Source: Subtercola boreus
GTDB taxonomy: Bacteria > Actinomycetota > Actinomycetes > Actinomycetales > Microbacteriaceae
Length of the DNA stretch: 64,000 nt
Assembly: GCF_003399635.1 (NCBI RefSeq)
Contig: NZ_NBXB01000034.1
Location: forward strand, 62,001-126,000
Reading direction: 5' to 3'
Shown here piece after piece: positions 17,304 to 26,238 of this stretch. The position numbers were made by a program, and so were the translations under genes. The notes below the pieces were generated by a model, which saw nothing but the letters and a program-made list of their open reading frames with translations, did no database searches and was not told the DNA's origin. Positions within the stretch are counted from its first letter, which is position 1. Each line of letters opens with the position of its first letter.

Positions 17304-18920
17304 TTACGCCTTCTCGGTGTTGTGCTGGCGTTCGAGCAGCCCGACGATTTCGTCGTACTTCGGGCTCGACATGAAGTTGTCGACCGAGACGTGCTCGGCA
17401 CTCGGGGACTGCTGCTTTGCTCGGGCGGTCAGGTCCTGGTGGGTGATGACCAGGTCGATGTCGTCGGTCAGGTTCGAGATCGCCTTGTTGACCACAGTAA
17501 CGTCCGTGATGCCGGCTTTTTTGATCTTGTTGCGAAGCACGGATGCTCCCATCGCGCTCGAGCCCATTCCTGCATCGCAGGCGAACACGATGTTGTGCAC
17601 GGCGGGAATGGACTGCGCCTCCTGGGCCCGGGACGCCTCTTCGGCGGACTCGGGGTCGCGGGTCGACAGGTCGGCCAGGCCGCCCGCCTCGTTCGCGAGT
17701 CCGTCTGCCTGCAGGTGGCCGAGCACCGAGCTCTGCTTGCCCTTGTTGGCCTGGGTCTGCGCGATCGCGGCGCTCAGGTCGCCGGCGTTCTCTGCAGCGA
17801 GGTCACGCTTGCGCGAGGCGCGCAGGATGACCGCGGACACGATGAACGAGACCGCAGCCGCGGCGATCACCGAGAGAATCACACCGACATAGCTGTCCGG
17901 AGCCGTCTGGAAGAGAATGGCGAAGATGGATCCGGGAGATGCCGGAGCGCGAAGTCCGGTGTTGAAAAGCACGTTCACGAACACGCCCGTCATGCCTCCG
18001 AGAATCGCCGCAATGATGATCAGCGGTTTCATGAGCACGTACGGGAAGTAGATCTCGTGGATGCCGCCGAAGAACTGGATGATGATCGCGCCCGGCGCAC
18101 TCGATTTTGCAAGACCGATACCGAAAAGCGAGAAGGCGAGCAGAATACCCAGGCCGGGGCCGGGGTTCGCTTCGATGAGGAAGAGAACAGACTTGCCGGT
18201 CTCCTGCACCTGCTGAGCGCCGAGGGGGGTGAAGACCCCGTGGTTGATCGCATTGTTCAGGAACAGCACCTTGCCCGGCTCGACGAGGATGGATGCAAGC
18301 GGCAGCAGCCCCAGCGAGATGAGCCAGTTCACGGCAGTCTCGAGCGCGTTGCTCAGCACCGTGATGATCGGAGCGACCAGGAAGAAACCGATTACAGCCA
18401 GGATGGCACCGAAGATGCCTGCCGAGAAGTTGTCGACCAGCATCTCGAATCCGGGCTTGATCTTGCCCGCCCAGAGTGCGTCGATCTTCTTCATCAGGTA
18501 AGCCGCAAGGGGGCCCATGACCATCGCACCGATGAACATCGGGATGGAGCTGCCGACGATCACACCGATTGTCGCGATGACCGCTACGACCCCGCCTCGA
18601 GTGTTGTAAATCATCCGGCCGCCGGTGTTCGCGATGAGAAGGGGCAGGAGATACGTGAGCATTGCGCCGACGATCCCGATGTGGGTCGCGCCGTCCGGGC
18701 TCGGGAACCCACCGATCTCAGGTACGGAGATGCCCAGACCGGCAAGCCAACCTGTGCTGATGAACAGCGCGGTGATGAGTCCCCACGCGATGAATGCTGC
18801 AATGTTCGGCATGATCATGCCTGAAAGGAAGGTACCGAACCGCTGGACAGCTACTCGGCCTCCTCCCTTCGTGTCGGCGCCGGCGGGGGCGCCGGTCTGG
18901 GTTTGTGACGTCGTCGTCAT
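17304..18920 (-). CDS. mtlA: PTS mannitol-specific EIICB permease
   Basis: Membrane permease that imports and phosphorylates mannitol. The IIC part (about 25-380) has many membrane helices and mannitol-type motifs (NNAINHGVFTPLG, GGIHEIYFPYVLMKP). A linker leads to the IIB domain at the C-terminus with phospho-cysteine C448 (IVFACDAGMGSSAMGAS). 538 residues; no IIA domain. The frame is open upstream, but the ATG at 18918-18920 has an AAAGGAG site 7 bases before it. It follows ptsI by 67 bases, in a gap whose plus strand is G-quadruplex prone. Confidence 0.97.
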   Translation of the reverse strand: MTTTSQTQTGAPAGADTKGGGRVAVQRFGTFLSGMIMPNIAAFIAWGLITALFISTGWLAGLGISVPEIGGFPSPDGATHIGIVGAMLTYLLPLLIANTGGRMIYNTRGGVVAVIATIGVIVGSSIPMFIGAMVMGPLAAYLMKKIDALWAGKIKPGFEMLVDNFSAGIFGAILAVIGFFLVAPIITVLSNALETAVNWLISLGLLPLASILVEPGKVLFLNNAINHGVFTPLGAQQVQETGKSVLFLIEANPGPGLGILLAFSLFGIGLAKSSAPGAIIIQFFGGIHEIYFPYVLMKPLIIIAAILGGMTGVFVNVLFNTGLRAPASPGSIFAILFQTAPDSYVGVILSVIAAAAVSFIVSAVILRASRKRDLAAENAGDLSAAIAQTQANKGKQSSVLGHLQADGLANEAGGLADLSTRDPESAEEASRAQEAQSIPAVHNIVFACDAGMGSSAMGASVLRNKIKKAGITDVTVVNKAISNLTDDIDLVITHQDLTARAKQQSPSAEHVSVDNFMSSPKYDEIVGLLERQHNTEKA

Positions 18921-18940
18921 GACCTGTCTCCTTTGTGTGC

Positions 18941-18969
18941 GGGGGTTTCGTGGGGGTGGGTGCTGGGGG
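18941..18969 (+). other. G-quadruplex motif between ptsI and mtlA
   Basis: Four G-runs (18941-18945, 18952-18956, 18958-18960, 18965-18969) with loops of 6, 1 and 4 bases lie on the plus strand, the template strand for the mtl operon. This fits the classical G4 pattern. The mRNA would be C-rich here, so any effect would be at DNA level. Confidence 0.55.
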
Positions 18970-18987
18970 TTCTGAGTGTCATACGGA

Positions 18988-20670
18988 TCATTCGGATGGT
19001 GCTGTGGTGGCCTCGAGCACCGCGGCGCGGGCCTCGAAAGCCGAGTTCGCCGCCAGGGCGAGAGTGGCGAACTCCTGTGCCTGGTCGAGCGTGTAGAGCG
19101 CGAGCTCCGCACGCACGTCCGCCAGCGCGGCGGGTGGCATCGAAAGCGACGTCACCCCCAGTCCGGTGAGCACGACGGCGAGCAGCGGGTCTGCCGCCGC
19201 CTCACCGCAGACGCCGACCGGCTTGCCGAGCGTCTGGCCGGCCCGGCCGACCTCGCCGACGAGTCGGAGCACAGCCGGATGCCACGGGTCCTGGAACGCC
19301 GCAACCGAACCGAGAAGACGGTCGGCTGCGAGCGTGTACTGGGTGAGGTCGTTGGTACCGATGCTCGCGAAGTCTGCATCGGCGAGGATCCGGTCGGCGA
19401 GCAGGGCCGCCGAGGGCACCTCGACCATGACACCGAGCGTGTTCAGCCCGAGTTCGCGGCCGAGAGCCGTGAAGTACCGCGTCTCCTCGACGGTCGACAC
19501 CATCGGGGCCATCACCCAGAGATCGGCCTCTGTGACGGCTGCGGCATTGGCGAGCGCCGTGAGCTGGTCGCGCAGGATCTGCTCGTTCGCACGGAGGGCC
19601 CGCAGGCCTCGGAGACCGAGCGCCGGGTTCTCCTCGTCGGAGTCGTTCAGGAAGCTGAGCGGCTTGTCCGCTCCCGCGTCGAGCGCCCGCACGACGACCT
19701 TCTTGCCGGGGAATGCCGCCAGCAGCTTGGTGTACTGCTCCTGCTGCGCCTCGACGCTCGGAGCTGCGGTCGAGTCGAGGAAGAGGAACTCGGTGCGGAA
19801 GAGTCCGACGCCCTCGGCACCCTTCGCCACGGCGTCGGCTGCGGCATCCGCGGAGCCGAGGTTCGCCAGCAGCGGCACGAGGGTTCCGTCGGCGAGCCTG
19901 CCGGCCCCGGTCGGGGCGACGGGCCGGGACTTCCGCTCGGCGAGGGTCTGCTCGGCGCGGGCCACTTCGTCGTCACTCGGGGAGGCGGTGATCGAACCCG
20001 TGCTTGCGTCGACGATGACGGTCTGCCCGTCGGTGAGTTCCCGTGCGCCTGCAGCGCCGACGATGGCCACGATCGCCTTGTCCCGGGCGAGGATGGCGGT
20101 GTGCGACGTCGGTCCGCCTTCGCTGGTGACCAGTGCGAGCACTTTGTCGAGGTCGAGCAGCGCCGTGTCGGCGGGAGCCAGGTCGCTAGCCACCAGCACG
20201 AACGCGAAGTCGGGGTCGGGGATGCCCGGCGCGGGCACACCGCGGAGGTTCGCGACGACCCGCTGCGAAACGTCGTTGAGATCGGTTGCACGCTCGGCCA
20301 TGTAGCCGCCCATGCTCACCAGCAGGTCACGGAAACTCGCAAACGCCTCGAAGACAGCGCGCTCGGCGGTCAATCCGCCCTGCACTCGTGCCTCGACGTC
20401 GTCGGCCAGGGTGGGATCCTCGGCCATGAACGCCTGGGCCTCGAGGACGTCGTGCGCGGTGCCGCCTGCGCGCTCACCGCGGGCCCTGATGTCTGCAGCC
20501 GTCGCCCGGAGGGCAGCGGCTGCCCGCTCCAGCTCGGCGGCCGGAGTGAGCGTCGACGGGGTGGCCTCCGGCTCGGGCAGGGGTGCGGGCATCCGCACGA
20601 CAGGGCCGATGGCCAGGCCGCGGCCGATACCTGCCCCGTGAAGCAGGGTGGTGGCGGAACTACTCGGCAT
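18988..20670 (-). CDS. ptsI: phosphoenolpyruvate-protein phosphotransferase (PTS Enzyme I)
   Basis: EI starts the PTS phosphorelay by taking phosphate from PEP and passing it to HPr. The active histidine is in GGPTSHTAILAR. The PEP-binding C-terminal domain shows GLFRTEFLFLD, GVMVEVPSAAL, SIGTNDLTQYTLAADR and the active cysteine in GVCGEAAAD. 560 residues, complete. The ATG lies inside the end of the IIB-HPr gene (11-base overlap), so translation is coupled. Its place beside mannitol genes ties general PTS supply to this operon. Confidence 0.97.
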   Translation of the reverse strand: MPSSSATTLLHGAGIGRGLAIGPVVRMPAPLPEPEATPSTLTPAAELERAAAALRATAADIRARGERAGGTAHDVLEAQAFMAEDPTLADDVEARVQGGLTAERAVFEAFASFRDLLVSMGGYMAERATDLNDVSQRVVANLRGVPAPGIPDPDFAFVLVASDLAPADTALLDLDKVLALVTSEGGPTSHTAILARDKAIVAIVGAAGARELTDGQTVIVDASTGSITASPSDDEVARAEQTLAERKSRPVAPTGAGRLADGTLVPLLANLGSADAAADAVAKGAEGVGLFRTEFLFLDSTAAPSVEAQQEQYTKLLAAFPGKKVVVRALDAGADKPLSFLNDSDEENPALGLRGLRALRANEQILRDQLTALANAAAVTEADLWVMAPMVSTVEETRYFTALGRELGLNTLGVMVEVPSAALLADRILADADFASIGTNDLTQYTLAADRLLGSVAAFQDPWHPAVLRLVGEVGRAGQTLGKPVGVCGEAAADPLLAVVLTGLGVTSLSMPPAALADVRAELALYTLDQAQEFATLALAANSAFEARAAVLEATTAPSE

Positions 20671-21316
20671 CGAGGTCGCGCCCCAGCATTGCGGCGAGGT
20701 CGTCGAGGACCTGGTCGGCGTTCGCGTCGTCGGAGGAGATGGTCACCGTGTCGCCCGACTCGATACCGAGCGAGATGACGCCGAGGATGCTTGCAGCGTT
20801 CACCGCCTTGCCGTCGCCCTTGGCGATGTTCACCTTCACGCCGGACGTGGCGACAGCCTGCGTGAAGAGCGAGGCGGGGCGAGCATGCAGCCCGTGCGAC
20901 GAGGCGATCTGGGCGGTGCGTTCGGTCATGAGAGGTTCTCCGTGGGTGTCGGGGCGAATGGTCGAGATTGGGGCAGGCGAGGAGGGGGCGGTCGAGAAGA
21001 CAGGGTCAGAGGCGCCGAGGGTTTCGATCGCGAGGTCCAGTGCGGCCTCCTCGCCACCGGCGCCGAAGACGTCGTCGGGCAGCAGGGCGGCGGGAACGTT
21101 GTACCCGGCCGCGATCTCTGTGAGAACCGACAGCTCATCCGCAAGGTGCGGCCCGACCAGCAGGACGTCGATCCCGGGCATCCGGGAATCGATCGCAGAC
21201 TGGCTCACGGCCTTCACGGTGACCTCGAATCCACGGGCCTTCGCCGCCGTGCGCATGCGATGGGCGAGAAACGTACTGGAGGCGCCCGCACCGCAGACGA
21301 CAAGGATGTTCTTCAC
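20660..21316 (-). CDS. ptsH: PTS IIB-HPr fusion protein
   Basis: One 218-residue frame without a stop. Residues 1 to about 105 resemble a lactose/cellobiose/galactitol-type IIB domain (VKNILVVCGAGASSTF, phospho-cysteine C8). Residues 106-129 are a Pro/Ser-rich linker. From Met130 it is a complete HPr: the active histidine in SSHGLHARPAS is His15 of the HPr part and Ser47 matches the regulatory serine. Start is GTG at 21314-21316 with an AAGGAGG site 8 bases upstream. HPr also has its own ATG (20927-20929) behind a GGAGAA site (20936-20941), so both the fusion and free HPr may be made. Confidence 0.88.
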   Translation of the reverse strand: MKNILVVCGAGASSTFLAHRMRTAAKARGFEVTVKAVSQSAIDSRMPGIDVLLVGPHLADELSVLTEIAAGYNVPAALLPDDVFGAGGEEAALDLAIETLGASDPVFSTAPSSPAPISTIRPDTHGEPLMTERTAQIASSHGLHARPASLFTQAVATSGVKVNIAKGDGKAVNAASILGVISLGIESGDTVTISSDDANADQVLDDLAAMLGRDLDAE

Positions 21317-21419
21317 GGTTCTCGCCTCCTTGCGCGATCGTGCGGGCCGCATCCAAAAGGCCCCGGAACAGGTACTCAAGCAAGTGTGCTGAAAACGAGC
21401 CGTGTGTTCCAGCAGAAAA

Positions 21420-21439
21420 CTTTCCGCCCCCGCGGAAAG
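21420..21439. promoter_or_regulatory. perfect palindrome, probable operator between ptsH fusion and mtlR
   Basis: CTTTCCGC (21420-21427) and GCGGAAAG (21432-21439) are exact 8-base inverted repeats around CCCC, in the divergent promoter region. It covers the expected -35 position of mtlR, so a regulator bound here could act on both transcripts. MtlR itself is the obvious candidate (inference). Confidence 0.5.
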
Positions 21440-21458
21440 CGCCATGAGGTTCGGCCTG

Positions 21459-21464
21459 TAGAGT
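21459..21464 (+). promoter_or_regulatory. probable -10 box of a leaderless mtlR promoter
   Basis: TAGAGT, preceded by TG, lies 8 bases before the mtlR ATG at 21473; no ribosome-binding site is present. The -35 position falls in the palindrome at 21420-21439. Confidence 0.5.
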
Positions 21465-21472
21465 TTCAGGCC

Positions 21473-23377
21473 ATGAGCGACAGACGTCAACTGCTGCTCG
21501 ACTTCCTCGCCGAGAACGATGGCTGGACGACGTCGAGCCAGCTCGCCGACCGTCTGGGAGTCACCACCCGCAGCGTCCGGAGTTACGTCACGGCGGCGAA
21601 GGCCGCGGCAGAACCGCTCGACATCATCTCGTCGTCGGCCGAGGGCTACCGGCTGAACCGTGAGGCCTACGCGAACTGGCTGGGCCGCCCGGATTCACCG
21701 CGTGACCGGCTGCACCACGTTGTGAGGCGCCTGAATGAGTCGACGGACGGGGTCGACGTCTACGAGCTCGCCGCCAGCCTCTTCGTGAGCGAGTCGACCA
21801 TCGAAGCCGACCTCCGGAAGGTCAGGCCACTGCTCGAGGAGTCCGGTCTCATTCTGGCCCGCCAGGGCAGCCGCGTCTCGGTCCAGGGCGGCGAGGAGAA
21901 CCGACGGCGACTCGTGAGCCGCATGTTCCGGGACGAGAGCGCTCGGGGCTTCATCGAGGTCGAGCGCATCCAGAAGGAGTTCGGGTCGGCCAACCTCACG
22001 GCCTTCAAGACCGACCTCCTGGCCCTGCTCGACTCCGGTGGCTACTTCGTCAACGAATTCGGTCTCGACAGCGTGCTGCTGCACGTGGCGATCGCGGTCG
22101 ACCGCACCCAGAAGGACCTGGTGCTGGGGGCCGCGGATGCCGGCCCCGGGGCATCCGTGCCGCCCGCCGAACTCGGGGCGGGCATCCATCGCCTCATGCG
22201 CACCCACTTCACGGTGACACTGTCGAATGCCGACCTCGACCACCTCGTTTTGCTGCTGACGACACGGGTGATCACGCCCGGGCACGACCTGCCCGTGGAG
22301 GAGCAGACGGAAACCCTCGGGCTCACCGACGACATCGAGTTCGTGCGCCGGATCGCCCGGAAGGCCGGGCAGCAGTACCTCGTCGACCTCGACGGCGACG
22401 AGTTCGCCGTGCGTCTCGCCCTGCATGTGCGGAACCTCGTGGCGCGGGCGCGGGTGAGTTCGTACTCGCGCAACCCGATGACGCGCTCGATCAAGACGTC
22501 GTACCCGATGACCTACGAACTCGCCGTCTTCATCGCCAGCGAGATCCAGCGCAAAGAGTCCATCACGATCAACGACGACGAGATCGCGTACATCGCCCTG
22601 CACGTCGGATCCCACCTCGAACGCCAGGCCAGGCGCGAAGAGAGGGTCACGTGCACCCTGATCTTCCCGAACTACTACGACATCCACCTGATGATGCTGC
22701 GCCGGCTCGAGGAGGCTCTCGGCGAAGACGTGCGGGTCGAGAAGATCATCACCCGCACCGATGTGGACCGTTCGGAGATCACCACAGACCTCACCATCAC
22801 GACGGTGCCGGCGCTCGCCCTCGGCGACAACGCGGTGCTGGTGCAGACGTTCCTGACCGACGACGACATCGACACGGTGCGGCGAGCGGTACGCCGGGTG
22901 CGCCGGCACCAGCGACGGCGGCAGCTGAAGGACGACCTGTTGCTCTACTTCAGCGAAGAACTCTTCGTGCGAAACCTGGCGGCGGCCGACGAGGTTGACA
23001 TGATCACCCAGTTGGGCGACCGGATGCTCGCGCAGGGCATCATCGACCAGCCGTACATCGATGGGGCGATCGAACGCGAGCGGATGTCGTCCACCGCCTT
23101 CACCGACTCCGTCGCCGTTCCGCATTCGATGCTGATGAGCGCGAATCGCACTGCGATCGCGATCGCTGTGAACGACAGGGCCATGGACTGGGGCGAGAAC
23201 CGGGTGAACGTGATCGCGCTCATCGCCTTCTCCTCGAGCGGGCGCAATTCGTTCCAGAGCATCTTCGACCAGTTCGTCGAGGTCTTCTCCGAGCGGAACG
23301 ACGTGCTCCAGCTGATTCGCGGATCGACGGACTTCGCCGCGTTCATTGAGGAACTCGTGCACCTGATGGACAAATAA
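21473..23377 (+). CDS. mtlR: MtlR-type PRD-domain transcriptional activator
   Basis: 634 residues. N-terminal helix-turn-helix regions (LADRLGVTTRSVRSYV; ELAASLFVSESTIEADL) are followed by PRD domains with histidines for PTS phosphorylation (LHVAIAVDR, LALHVRNLVAR, IALHVGSHLE), a IIB-like segment and a C-terminal mannitol-type IIA domain with its histidine in SVAVPHS. Such regulators activate PTS operons according to sugar flux through the phosphorelay. It is divergent from the IIB-HPr/EI/mtl operon, its likely target. The ATG at 21473 is preferred; upstream codons run antisense through ptsH. It ends only 3 bases from the convergent map stop. Confidence 0.93.
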   Translation: MSDRRQLLLDFLAENDGWTTSSQLADRLGVTTRSVRSYVTAAKAAAEPLDIISSSAEGYRLNREAYANWLGRPDSPRDRLHHVVRRLNESTDGVDVYELAASLFVSESTIEADLRKVRPLLEESGLILARQGSRVSVQGGEENRRRLVSRMFRDESARGFIEVERIQKEFGSANLTAFKTDLLALLDSGGYFVNEFGLDSVLLHVAIAVDRTQKDLVLGAADAGPGASVPPAELGAGIHRLMRTHFTVTLSNADLDHLVLLLTTRVITPGHDLPVEEQTETLGLTDDIEFVRRIARKAGQQYLVDLDGDEFAVRLALHVRNLVARARVSSYSRNPMTRSIKTSYPMTYELAVFIASEIQRKESITINDDEIAYIALHVGSHLERQARREERVTCTLIFPNYYDIHLMMLRRLEEALGEDVRVEKIITRTDVDRSEITTDLTITTVPALALGDNAVLVQTFLTDDDIDTVRRAVRRVRRHQRRRQLKDDLLLYFSEELFVRNLAAADEVDMITQLGDRMLAQGIIDQPYIDGAIERERMSSTAFTDSVAVPHSMLMSANRTAIAIAVNDRAMDWGENRVNVIALIAFSSSGRNSFQSIFDQFVEVFSERNDVLQLIRGSTDFAAFIEELVHLMDK

Positions 23378-23380
23378 GCG

Positions 23381-24211
23381 CTAAGGGATCGGTACCGGGG
23401 TGATTCCGAGCGGCGCGAGGTCGGCCGCTCCCCCGTCCGCCGCCGTGAGCACCCAGATTCCACCGGCGTGAACCGCCACGGAGTGCTCCCAGTGGGATGA
23501 CATGCTGCCATCGGCCGTGGCGACCGTCCAGTCGTCGTCACGGGTGAAGGTGTCGATGCCGCCGGCCGTCACCATCGGTTCGATGGCCACGACCAGGCCG
23601 GGCTTCACCTCGGGGCCACGGGCGCGCACCCGGTAGTTGAAGACGGGCGGCTCCTCGTGCATGCTGCGTCCGATGCCGTGCCCGATGTAGTCCGTCAGGA
23701 TGCCGAACTCGCCCTGGGACTCGATGTATTCCTCGATGGTCTCGCCGACTTCGTTGAGGTGGCGGGCCGTCGCCAGCCGCGCGACGCCGTGCCAGAGCGA
23801 CGCCTGCGTGACGTCGCTGAGGCGCTGCCGCTCCGCGACGACATCCGGCCGCGTCGCGTCGGGGAGCACCACGGTCATCGCGGAGTCTCCGCTCCAGCCG
23901 CCCACGTCGGCACCGGAGTCGATCGACACGATGTCGCCGGGTTGCAGCACCCGCTCCCCCGGTATACCGTGCACGACATTGTCGTTCACCGACGCGCAGA
24001 CGGTGTGCCGGTAGCCGGGCACCATCTGGAAGTTCGATCGACCGCCACGGGCACGAATGGCGAGATCGGCGGCATGGTCTAGCTCGAGCGTCGTCACCCC
24101 CGGGCGGATGATCGCGCGCACCGCCTCCAGGGAGGCGAGTGTTGCGAGCCCCGGCTCGATCATCAGCCGGAGCTCGGCCGGGGTCTTGTAGATCGACTTG
24201 CGGAACGCCAC
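23381..24211 (-). CDS. map: methionine aminopeptidase, type I
   Basis: Removes the initiator methionine from nascent proteins. The metal ligands are visible: aspartates in SIDSGADVGGWSGDSA, histidine in GHGIGRSMHEEP, and glutamates in IEPM and EHSVAV. 276 residues, complete, without an N-terminal zinc domain. The start codon is GTG (24209-24211) with a weak ribosome site; 12 bases after adk. In most actinobacteria infA follows; here the convergent mtlR and mannitol operon intervene. Confidence 0.96.
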   Translation of the reverse strand: MAFRKSIYKTPAELRLMIEPGLATLASLEAVRAIIRPGVTTLELDHAADLAIRARGGRSNFQMVPGYRHTVCASVNDNVVHGIPGERVLQPGDIVSIDSGADVGGWSGDSAMTVVLPDATRPDVVAERQRLSDVTQASLWHGVARLATARHLNEVGETIEEYIESQGEFGILTDYIGHGIGRSMHEEPPVFNYRVRARGPEVKPGLVVAIEPMVTAGGIDTFTRDDDWTVATADGSMSSHWEHSVAVHAGGIWVLTAADGGAADLAPLGITPVPIP

Positions 24212-24223
24212 AGGCGGTCTCGC

Positions 24224-24814
24224 CTAGTTGAGCGTGAGCACGATGCCGCGCTCGAGCAGAGCGTCGGTGATGCGCGCGGTCACAGCATCGACCGAGCCGA
24301 GGCCGTCGACCGTCACCACGAGGTCTCGGCCCTGGTAGAGGTCTATCAGAGGCGCGGTCTGCTCCTCGTACACGTCGAGGCGATGACGGATGACCTCTTC
24401 GGTGTCGTCGCTCCGGCCCTGGTCGAGCGCCCGCTTCGAGAGCCGGCTGACGATCTCGTCTGAGTCGGCCACCAGCAGCACCACCACATCGAGCGAGTGA
24501 CCGCCGGCGGCGAGGATGTCGTCCAGTTCGTCGACCTGTGCGGTGGTGCGCGGGTAACCGTCGAGCAGGAACCCGCCCGCAACGTCTGCCTCGTGGAGCC
24601 TCGAGCGCACCAGGTCATTGGTGAGGCTGTCGGGAACGTATTTCCCGGCATCCATGAACTGCTTCGCCTTCAGTCCCAATTCGGTCTCCTCCGCCACGTT
24701 CGCACGGAAGATGTCACCGGTCGAGATCGCGGGCACACCGCACGCCTCCGAGAGTCGGACTGCCTGGGTGCCCTTGCCCGCACCGGGCGGTCCGATCAGG
24801 AGGAGACGTGTCAT
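24224..24814 (-). CDS. adk: adenylate kinase
   Basis: Interconverts ATP+AMP and 2 ADP. P-loop GPPGAGKGT at residues 8-16, AMP-binding DGYPRTTAQ, and a short LID without zinc ligands (KRALDQGRSDD). 196 residues fits the short actinobacterial form. The ATG overlaps the secY stop (ATGA), so it is coupled to secY. Confidence 0.97.
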   Translation of the reverse strand: MTRLLLIGPPGAGKGTQAVRLSEACGVPAISTGDIFRANVAEETELGLKAKQFMDAGKYVPDSLTNDLVRSRLHEADVAGGFLLDGYPRTTAQVDELDDILAAGGHSLDVVVLLVADSDEIVSRLSKRALDQGRSDDTEEVIRHRLDVYEEQTAPLIDLYQGRDLVVTVDGLGSVDAVTARITDALLERGIVLTLN

Positions 24815-26133
24815 CGCAGGAGTCCTTCGTAGTGCCGCTGCTGGAGCTGGGAGTCGATCTGCTTCACCGTCTCGAGCCCGACACCGACGATGATCAGGAT
24901 CGAAGCGCCACCGAACGGGAAGTTCTGGTTGGCTCCGATCAGCGAGAACGCAGCGAGCGGAATGAGCGCAATCAGACCCAGATAGACAGCACCGGGAAGC
25001 GTGATGCGGGTCAACACGTAGTCGAGGTACTCGGCCGTGGGCCTGCCGGCACGGATACCGGGGATGAACCCGCCGTACTTCTTCATGTTGTCAGCGACCT
25101 CTTCAGGGTTGAAGGTGATCGCGACGTAGAAGTAGGTGAAGCCCACGATGAGCAGGAAGTACAGCAGCATGTAGAGCGGGTGATCGCCCTTGGTCAGGTA
25201 GTTCGTGACCCAGGTCACCCATGCGGCGGGCTCCTGGCCCGCTGTCGGCTGGTTGAACTGCGCGATCAGGGCTGGCAGGTACAGCAGCGACGACGCGAAG
25301 ATGACAGGTACGACGCCGGCCATGTTGACCTTGATCGGAATGTAGGTGTTGTTGCCACCGTACGTGCGCCTGCCGACCATCCGTTTCGCGTATTGCACAG
25401 GGATCCGGCGCTGCGACTGTTCGACGAACACCACTCCCGCCATGGTCGCGACGCCGATGACGAGCACGACGGCGAGGATCTCGACGCCCTGCTGCTGCCA
25501 GATCGACTGCAGCGAACCCGGGAAGCGAGCGGCGATCGAGGTGAAGATGAGGAGCGACATGCCGTTGCCAATACCGCGCTCGGTGACGAGCTCGCCCATC
25601 CACATGATGAGGCCGGTGCCGGCGGTCATGGTGATGACCATCAGCATGATGGCGTACCAGGAGCTGTCGGTGATCAGGTTGCTGCACTGGGTCGTGGTGC
25701 TGTTGCCGAACAGGGCGCCGCTTCGCGCCACGGTGATCAGCGTCGTCGACTGGAGCACGCCTAGCGCGATCGTCAGGTAACGCGTGTACTGCGTGAGCTT
25801 CGACTGCCCGGACTGACCCTCCTTGTAGAGGGTCTCGAAGTGCGGGATGACGACGCGAAGGAGCTGCACGATGATCGATGCCGTGATGTAGGGCATGATC
25901 CCGAGCGCGAAGATCGACAGCTGCAGCAGTGCCCCACCACTGAACAGGTTGACCAGTTCGTAGAGGCCCGAGGTGCTCTGGTTCGCGGCAAGACATGCCT
26001 GCACGTTTCCGAAGTTCACGAAGGGCGCAGGAATGAAGGACCCCAGCCGGAACAGCGCGATGATGCCCAGCGTGAAGAGAATTTTCCGGCGGAGATCCGG
26101 AGTACGGAAGATCCTGCCGACGGCTCTGAACAA
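24811..26133 (-). CDS. secY: preprotein translocase subunit SecY
   Basis: Central channel of the Sec translocon with ten membrane helices; 440 residues. RIFRTPDLRRKILFTLGIIALFRLGSFIP, the ALGIMPYITASII segment and the cytoplasmic loop GGFIPGIRAGRPTAEYLDYVLTRITLPGA identify it. The start codon is TTG (26131-26133), supported by an AGGAGG site 7 bases upstream. The terminator behind rplO means secY-adk-map has its own promoter in the 26134-26238 gap, where a TAGAGT hexamer (26207-26212) is the only candidate seen. Confidence 0.97.
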   Translation of the reverse strand: MFRAVGRIFRTPDLRRKILFTLGIIALFRLGSFIPAPFVNFGNVQACLAANQSTSGLYELVNLFSGGALLQLSIFALGIMPYITASIIVQLLRVVIPHFETLYKEGQSGQSKLTQYTRYLTIALGVLQSTTLITVARSGALFGNSTTTQCSNLITDSSWYAIMLMVITMTAGTGLIMWMGELVTERGIGNGMSLLIFTSIAARFPGSLQSIWQQQGVEILAVVLVIGVATMAGVVFVEQSQRRIPVQYAKRMVGRRTYGGNNTYIPIKVNMAGVVPVIFASSLLYLPALIAQFNQPTAGQEPAAWVTWVTNYLTKGDHPLYMLLYFLLIVGFTYFYVAITFNPEEVADNMKKYGGFIPGIRAGRPTAEYLDYVLTRITLPGAVYLGLIALIPLAAFSLIGANQNFPFGGASILIIVGVGLETVKQIDSQLQQRHYEGLLR

Positions 26134-26238
26134 AAAAAGGCCTCCTGCTAGGTGGATACGAGACTTCTGCGGGCAGAATCCTCAACAGGAAAGAATTCCC
26201 ACACAGACTCTACTCGATACTCCTCGGGCCGAGAGGCC

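Noticed and set aside
18921-19112. Longer MtlA N-terminus
   Set aside because: Lies over ptsI in another frame and lacks a ribosome site; the ATG at 18920 has AAAGGAG.
21317-21419. Promoter of the IIB-HPr/ptsI operon
   Set aside because: A promoter must be present, but no -35/-10 pair stood out on the minus strand.
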